The notes below the pieces were generated by a model. It was not told the DNA's origin. It made no database searches and worked only from the letters and a program-made list of their open reading frames with translations. This document shows positions 59,601 through 64,000 of a DNA stretch of 64,000 nt, in pieces. The stretch comes from an uncultured Eggerthella sp. (GTDB lineage Bacteria; Actinomycetota; Coriobacteriia; Coriobacteriales; Eggerthellaceae), in the NCBI GenBank assembly GCA_905203045.1, contig CAJKUH010000007.1, positions 1 to 64,000 of the forward strand. The letters are read 5' to 3'. Every line of letters starts with the position of its first letter. Positions within the stretch are counted from its first letter, which is position 1. The translations under genes were made by a program, and so were the position numbers.

Positions 59601-60203
59601 ATGAAGAAAGTAGTTATTTTCAGCGCTGCTGGCCACACCGGCAAATACATCACGCGCAAGATACGCAGCATGGAAGATGTTGAGGTTACCGCTTTTGTGC
59701 GCAACCCGGCGAAGTTCAGCGCCAATGAAATCGAAGGTGTAACCGTTGTTCAGGGCGATGCACTTAACGCTGATGATGTTAAGCGTGCAATGGAGGGCCA
59801 GGACATCCTGCTTTGCTCGTTGGAGGGCGATGTCCTCACTATGGCGAAGAACATCATTGATGCGCTTCCCTCGACCTCAGTGCGTCGCATCGTGTGGATT
59901 ACCGGCATGGGCATCCATGGCGAAATCAAGGGGCCACGTGGCGTCATGCTTGGTTTGCTTGCTAAGCAACGACCCGAATATGTTAAGGCTGCTGATGCTA
60001 TTGTAGCCAGTAGGGTGCCGGCAACGCTTCTTCGTTGTCCTGGTATCCAAAACGGCGAAAACACTGGTTACTGCCTTACCCAAGAAAGCGAGCAACCGGC
60101 AAAGCGCAACGTCGATCGCGCCGCAATTGCCCAGTTCATGGCTGATGTGGTTACCGACGAAGCGCTTGGCGCAAATGAGAGTCTGGGTATCACGAACGAT
60201 TAG
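59601..60203 (+). CDS. NAD(P)-binding (NmrA/SDR-like) protein
   Basis: A 200-residue atypical SDR. The start KKVVIFSAAGHTGKYITRKI is the nucleotide-binding loop; VRNPAKFSANEIEGVTVVQGDALNADDVKRAMEGQD is typical of the NAD(P)H-binding family related to flavin reductases and quinone sensors. The catalytic YxxxK is not evident. ACAGGAG lies upstream of the ATG. It is under the second MarR operator and is followed after eight bases by an FMN reductase-like gene. Confidence 0.87.
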   Translation: MKKVVIFSAAGHTGKYITRKIRSMEDVEVTAFVRNPAKFSANEIEGVTVVQGDALNADDVKRAMEGQDILLCSLEGDVLTMAKNIIDALPSTSVRRIVWITGMGIHGEIKGPRGVMLGLLAKQRPEYVKAADAIVASRVPATLLRCPGIQNGENTGYCLTQESEQPAKRNVDRAAIAQFMADVVTDEALGANESLGITND

Positions 60204-60211
60204 GAGTAGTG

Positions 60212-60748
60212 ATGAAACACGTTTTGATTCTTGAGGGAAGCCCTCGCAGAAAAGGCAACTCCTGCATTCTTTCCAATGAATTCGCCCGTGGCGCCGAAGA
60301 GGCGGGCCACGCTGTCGAGATAGTCAACGTGGCCCATAAAGACGTCAGCGGCTGCTTGGGGTGCAATTCCTGCTACCGCAACAATGGCACGTGCGTGCAG
60401 GATGACGATGTTGCGGAAATCCGCGAAAAGATGCTGAATGCCGACGTGATTGTGCTTGCGTCTCCGATTTACTTCTACTCGATGTCGGGTCAGCTTAAGC
60501 TCTTGATTGACCGAACCTATGCCTTCTACCAGGGGCTTGTGGGGACATCGTTCTATTTCATCATCACGTGCGCCGCGCCCGACAAGTCGTTTGCCAGCAC
60601 CATGCAGGCATCGCTTGAAGGCTTTACCTGCTGTGTTCCTGATTCGAGTGTCGACGGAATCGTGATCGGCAGTAACACCAACGACCCAGGCGATGTTCGT
60701 GGAATGCCAGCGATGGAGGAAGCCTATAAGATGGGCTTGTCTTTGTAA
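60212..60748 (+). CDS. NADPH-dependent FMN reductase/flavodoxin-fold oxidoreductase
   Basis: A 178-residue flavodoxin-fold protein. The FMN phosphate loop is LILEGSPRRKGNS, ASPIYFYSMSGQLKLLIDR is the second flavin loop, and CLGCNSCYRNNGTC adds Cys residues found in iron-sulfur flavoprotein-like quinone reductases. AGGAG supports ATG 60212 rather than the adjacent GTG. It belongs to the MarR-controlled operon and likely reduces quinones or related electrophiles. Confidence 0.9.
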   Translation: MKHVLILEGSPRRKGNSCILSNEFARGAEEAGHAVEIVNVAHKDVSGCLGCNSCYRNNGTCVQDDDVAEIREKMLNADVIVLASPIYFYSMSGQLKLLIDRTYAFYQGLVGTSFYFIITCAAPDKSFASTMQASLEGFTCCVPDSSVDGIVIGSNTNDPGDVRGMPAMEEAYKMGLSL

Positions 60749-60751
60749 AAA

Positions 60752-60796
60752 CACGAGGGGGGTGCCCGTGGCGTTCGGGCACCCCCCTCGTGCTTC
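60752..60796 (+). terminator. Terminator of the MarR-controlled redox operon
   Basis: A perfect 17-pair GC-rich stem (60752-60768 with 60776-60792, loop TGGCGTT) followed by CTTCTTGG, four bases after the stop. Confidence 0.85.
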
Positions 60797-60813
60797 TTGG
60801 CTGGATGTTTGTT

Positions 60814-60822
60814 TGCTATAGT
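60814..60822 (+). promoter_or_regulatory. Extended -10 promoter of the MetE-like gene
   Basis: TGCTATAGT is an extended -10 about 100 bases before the ATG. The leader (60830-60923) contains no known SAM or B12 riboswitch that I recognise. Confidence 0.5.
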
Positions 60823-60923
60823 CAAAACGTATTGCTGGCTCACAGAAGCTTGTATTTCTCAATTGCAAAATGGTTCAGTAGCATAGGGGTCACCGAAAAC
60901 CACTGAAAAAGGAGATCCCCCAC

Positions 60924-62054
60924 ATGAGCACTCTGCATGCGCCTTATCGATACGATGTTGTTGGCAGCTTCCTTCGCCCCGAATACCTGCGCACCGCCCG
61001 TGCCGCTTTCGAGCGCGGCGAACTTTCCGCTGAAGAGCTGAAGGCCACCGAAGACAAGGCGATCCTTGATCTTATTGCCAAGGAAAAGGCGGCTGGCCTG
61101 CACATTATCACCGACGGCGAGTTCCGTCGCCTAACCTGGCACCTTGACTTCATGTGGAGCATCAACGGCGTGGCACGCGTCAAGTCCGAAACGGGCAACA
61201 CCACCTTCGAAGGGGAGGCCGCTGCCATCGACGGCGTTGCCATCGAAGGGAAGCTTTCCGTTAAGGATCATCCGTTCATCGACCATTTCCGCTTCGTGCA
61301 GGCACAGGAAGACGAGAACACGGTTGCCAAGCTCACCATTCCGGCTCCAGGCCAGTTCTACGCGGTGTTCACCGGCGACGAACAGCTGGAAAACACGCTT
61401 TCGCACTACGATTCCGTAGAAGCGTTCGCCGATGATGTGGTGGCTGCTTATTCCCAGTTCGTCGCCGACTTCTATGCCGCTGGTGGTCGCAACCTTCAGT
61501 TCGACGACTGCACCTGGGGCGGGTTCGTGAACCCTGAAATGGCTCGTCAGCTTACCGGCCTTTCTACCGACGAGGAACTGAAGGCTTACATGAACCTGCT
61601 GGTTTCCATCAATAATCGTGTTATCGCTTCCAAGCCGGGTAGCGACCTGGTTATCAACACCCACGTCTGCCGCGGCAACTACCATTCCACCTACTTTTCT
61701 TCCGGTGCCTACGATGCGGTTGCAAACCCCCTGTTCAGCTCTGAAAATGCCGATGCGTTCTACTTGGAGTTCGATGATGAGCGCTCCGGTGGATTCGAGC
61801 CGCTTTCCCAGGTTGCGCCTGGTAAAAAGGTAGTGCTGGGACTTATTACCACAAAGCGTCCCGAGCTGGAGGACAAGCAGGCAGTTATCGCTCGCATCCA
61901 TGAGGCGGAACAGTACATCCCGCTGGAAAACCTCTATCTTTCCCCTCAGTGCGGCTTTGCAAGCTGCGAGGTTGGCAACAAGCTTACCGAAGAGCAGCAG
62001 TGGGCAAAGGTTGCCCTCGTGCGCGAGATCGCCGAAGAGGTTTGGGGCAAGTAA
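60924..62054 (+). CDS. MetE-like (YxjG/YxjH type) cobalamin-independent methyltransferase
   Basis: A 376-residue TIM-barrel protein related to the C-terminal half of methionine synthase MetE. The start YDVVGSFLRPEYL, ITDGEFRRLTWHLDF, LQFDDCTWGGFVN, the Zn ligands in NTHVCRGNYHS and the C-terminal SPQCGFAS fit the family. Such short MetE-like proteins use small methyl donors or serve in methionine salvage. AAGGAG precedes the ATG. An MFS carrier follows after a terminator. Confidence 0.9.
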   Translation: MSTLHAPYRYDVVGSFLRPEYLRTARAAFERGELSAEELKATEDKAILDLIAKEKAAGLHIITDGEFRRLTWHLDFMWSINGVARVKSETGNTTFEGEAAAIDGVAIEGKLSVKDHPFIDHFRFVQAQEDENTVAKLTIPAPGQFYAVFTGDEQLENTLSHYDSVEAFADDVVAAYSQFVADFYAAGGRNLQFDDCTWGGFVNPEMARQLTGLSTDEELKAYMNLLVSINNRVIASKPGSDLVINTHVCRGNYHSTYFSSGAYDAVANPLFSSENADAFYLEFDDERSGGFEPLSQVAPGKKVVLGLITTKRPELEDKQAVIARIHEAEQYIPLENLYLSPQCGFASCEVGNKLTEEQQWAKVALVREIAEEVWGK

Positions 62055-62070
62055 CTTCCCCTTGTGTTCC

Positions 62071-62106
62071 AGGCCGAGGGGCGCATATCCCTCGGCCTTT
62101 CTTTTT
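62071..62106 (+). terminator. Terminator after the MetE-like gene
   Basis: A perfect 10-pair stem AGGCCGAGGG / CCCTCGGCCT with loop GCGCATAT is followed by TTCTTTTTAG. Confidence 0.87.
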
Positions 62107-62146
62107 AGCCCGTTGTTCTGGGCATATTCCCTAGGAGTAAAACCAA

Positions 62147-63442
62147 ATGAGTTCTTTTTCTGCGTCGCGTACCGGCACGTATCGGTACCGTTGGGTCATC
62201 CTTGCCCTGTGCGGGTTGGCAGTTATCGTGGTCAACGGCGCAACGCTGATCTTCTCTGGCATGGCGGGATTCCTGCTGACTCCCGTTTCCGCAGGTGGCG
62301 AGTATGGATTCACGGCTCAGCAGTTCATGATGCTGAATAGCTGCCCGTATTTGGCTGGCTTTCTGGGCTGCTTGGCTATGGGTGTGCTGGCTGACAGGAA
62401 AGGCATCAAGCAAACGATGCTTATCGGCCTTTCGCTTTCGCTGATCGGTTCGGTGATACGTGTGTTCACCAGTGATTTCACGGGGATTCTTGTTACGTCC
62501 ACCATTTACGGTTTCGGCCTTGCTGCCTTAAACGCCAATGCGGTGAAGATCATGCGTTTGTGGTTCCCGCGTAACATGGTGAATGTTGCCATGGGCGTGT
62601 ACCTTGCCTGCGCTACGGTTGGTGCGGCTGTTTTCATCCCGCTTGCCAGCAGCTTCACCTCGGCGCAGCCCATGTTCGTGATCGTTGCCGTGCTTTCGGC
62701 CATTACCTTGGTTGCTTGGGCGGCATTCTACCGCAAGCATCCCGACAACGAGCTTCGTGTTGTGGAACCCGTGGCGAAGCAGCTCAAAGTGGTGGTGCGA
62801 AGCCGCAACCTGTGGATTGCGTGCGCCATCATCGGCTTGGTTATGGCTGCTGGTGCCGTGAACAACGGCAATCTGGTGGCGTGGCTTTCGGGCGCGAAGG
62901 GCATCGATGTTCAAACGGCTGCATTGGCTGCCTCGCTGTGCAACGTTACCTGTTCGGTTGGTGGAATCCTGTTCCCCGCCATCATCGCAAAGACGCATGG
63001 CGAAAAGGCCTGGATTGTGGCGCTTGCCGTTATCGTGGCGGGCGGAACCGTGCTCTATTACTGGGGTTTGGATGCATCGTACTGCGTTGCGGGTGTAGCT
63101 CTTGCGTCGTGCTTGGTAGGTGGTTACCTGCCGCTTACCAAGGCATTGCCCGCACAGCTTCCCGACATCGCAAGGGAAAACCTCGGTGCAGCGGGCGGCT
63201 TGCATGCCACGGTGCAGAATGCCTTGGCGTTCCTTATTCCCTCATTCGTGGTTGGCCCGCTTGTCACGGCGGCCGATGGTTCGATGAACTACGACATGGT
63301 GCAGGTGAGCTACATCGTTATGACGCTTATCGTTGCTGGTTTGGCACTGTGCTTGCCCAAGCTTGCTTGTTCGGATAAGCCCGAAAAGGCAAAAGCAGCG
63401 AAACCGCAGCCGATCCGCTCTTCTGAGGCTGTCGGTGCATAA
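62147..63442 (+). CDS. MFS transporter
   Basis: A 431-residue, 12-helix major facilitator protein. RYRWVILALCGLAVIVVNGATLIFSGM begins helix 1, GVLADRKGIKQTMLIG is the conserved loop 2-3 motif, and MRLWFPRNMVNVAMGVYLAC follows. The last 25 residues are a Lys/Pro/Ala-rich cytoplasmic tail. AGGAG is nine bases before the ATG. Its position after the MetE-like gene hints at methionine or a methylated compound, but sequence alone does not show the substrate. Confidence 0.88.
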   Translation: MSSFSASRTGTYRYRWVILALCGLAVIVVNGATLIFSGMAGFLLTPVSAGGEYGFTAQQFMMLNSCPYLAGFLGCLAMGVLADRKGIKQTMLIGLSLSLIGSVIRVFTSDFTGILVTSTIYGFGLAALNANAVKIMRLWFPRNMVNVAMGVYLACATVGAAVFIPLASSFTSAQPMFVIVAVLSAITLVAWAAFYRKHPDNELRVVEPVAKQLKVVVRSRNLWIACAIIGLVMAAGAVNNGNLVAWLSGAKGIDVQTAALAASLCNVTCSVGGILFPAIIAKTHGEKAWIVALAVIVAGGTVLYYWGLDASYCVAGVALASCLVGGYLPLTKALPAQLPDIARENLGAAGGLHATVQNALAFLIPSFVVGPLVTAADGSMNYDMVQVSYIVMTLIVAGLALCLPKLACSDKPEKAKAAKPQPIRSSEAVGA

Positions 63443-63487
63443 ACGCTCAGGATCGCTGTACTGTTGATGGCGCAAGATACCCAAAAG

Positions 63488-63523
63488 CAAAGGGTGCTCC
63501 CGTGGCTATGGGAGCACCCTTTG
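63488..63523 (+). terminator. Terminator after the MFS gene
   Basis: A perfect 14-pair stem CAAAGGGTGCTCCC / GGGAGCACCCTTTG with loop GTGGCTAT and a weak TGCTTGTTG tail. It lies between two convergent genes and may serve both. Confidence 0.75.
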
Positions 63524-63659
63524 TGCTTGTTGATGTGAAAATGCGCCAGATTGCCCGGCAGGAATATGTCGTTGCTCCTTCCAGCACTTTTTTAGGCCGG
63601 AATGTTGGAGCGGCTTGCGGGTAAAGAAACTCTGGCTTCCTAGGGCAACGGCTTGTTTG

Positions 63660-64000
63660 CTACAGGTTGGCCTTCAGCCATTTCTCGATAGCAGGTGCCG
63701 ACTCTGCGGCTTTGTGACCAGTGATGGAAAGCGCGGGCGCAACGGTGGCGTTGGGGCACGTTGCGGCGATTTTCCTGTCGGTGCCCGAAGTGCCGCTGCC
63801 CTCATTGGTGCAGAAGGGGAGGATCTTCTTGCCCGAAAAGTCGAAGGCTTCCAAGAACGTGTATACCGCCATGGGCATATCGGCACACCAATTCGGGTAC
63901 CCCAAAATAAGGGTGTCGTACCCTTCGATGCTGGTGGGCAACTGACGAAGCTCAGGGCGTGCATGGGCGGCTAGCTCTTCACGCGATTCTTCAACGCACT
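63660..64000 (-). CDS. Flavodoxin-family protein, C-terminal part (5' end outside window)
   Basis: The last 113 codons of a flavodoxin-like electron carrier are visible; the FMN phosphate loop would lie beyond the window edge. YDTLILGYPNWCADMPMAVYTFLEAFDFSGKKILPF matches the 90s-loop aromatic Trp and the following strand, and TNEGSGTSG plus ATCPNATVAPALSITGHKA complete the fold. The frame stays open to the edge, so the apparent start at 63941 is not real. Similar proteins are small flavodoxins used in anaerobic redox metabolism. Confidence 0.85.
   Translation of the reverse strand, partial: CVEESREELAAHARPELRQLPTSIEGYDTLILGYPNWCADMPMAVYTFLEAFDFSGKKILPFCTNEGSGTSGTDRKIAATCPNATVAPALSITGHKAAESAPAIEKWLKANL

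Noticed and set aside
1..64000. CRISPR arrays, tRNA/rRNA genes, prophage or transposase genes
   Set aside because: No regularly spaced repeats, cloverleaf-like segments, integrases or transposases were recognised by eye; tRNAscan and Infernal would be needed to exclude small RNAs fully.

Overview
The window is a high-GC, gene-dense chromosomal segment with short intergenic spaces, AGGAGG-type ribosome binding sites and frequent GTG/TTG starts. Gene content and protein style suggest an anaerobic actinobacterium of the Coriobacteriia, most likely Eggerthellaceae: fused two-subunit pyruvate carboxylase, OFA-type MFS carriers, sensor kinases with periplasmic solute-binding domains, DAP dehydrogenase and a selenium-type molybdenum hydroxylase locus. 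The family assignment is an inference. No tRNA, rRNA, CRISPR, prophage or intact insertion sequence was recognised.

Region 1 (1-15,011) is a conserved housekeeping block on the + strand: alaS (partial), ruvX, mltG, yqeG, an aroE-like gene, aroC-aroK-aroB, then pepP, efp, a pycB-accB fusion, accC, an Asp23 gene, nusB, xseB and dxs. The order from pepP to dxs resembles the Bacillus yqhT-efp-accB-accC-yqhY-nusB-folD-xseA-xseB-ispA-dxs series. Here folD, xseA and ispA are missing and accB is fused to a carboxyltransferase, yet a ribosome binding site and GTG codon remain exactly at the old accB start. A 226-bp inverted repeat lies between aroB and pepP.

Region 2 (15,089-26,532) is a mixture of DNA repair (ung), transporters (AEC, ClC-like, SulP, OFA, SMR), prfC, a GNAT enzyme and an esterase-like protein. 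The SMR (Gdx/SugE-like) gene has a leader that can fold to hide its ribosome binding site.

Region 3 (26,616-46,605) is rich in signalling and regulation: a deformylase-like protein lacking its catalytic Glu, a GGDEF-hybrid histidine kinase, a BvgS-type hybrid kinase, a Cys-rich GGDEF protein, AraC/alcohol dehydrogenase and LysR/SDR divergent pairs, ddh, trmO, and a lipoprotein solute-binding protein next to a frameshifted Cache-type hybrid kinase.

Region 4 (46,984-57,739) is a purine island: an NCS2 permease, mocA, the three xanthine-dehydrogenase-type subunits, yqeC, yqeB, an XdhC-type maturation protein and adenine deaminase. Together these would import purines, deaminate adenine to hypoxanthine and oxidise it with a molybdenum enzyme whose cofactor probably carries labile selenium. 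The FAD subunit appears to start at ATT.

Region 5 (57,892-64,000) has map, a MarR regulon in which the same 17-bp operator precedes both the regulator and two redox genes, a MetE-like methyltransferase with an MFS carrier, and a truncated flavodoxin at the edge.
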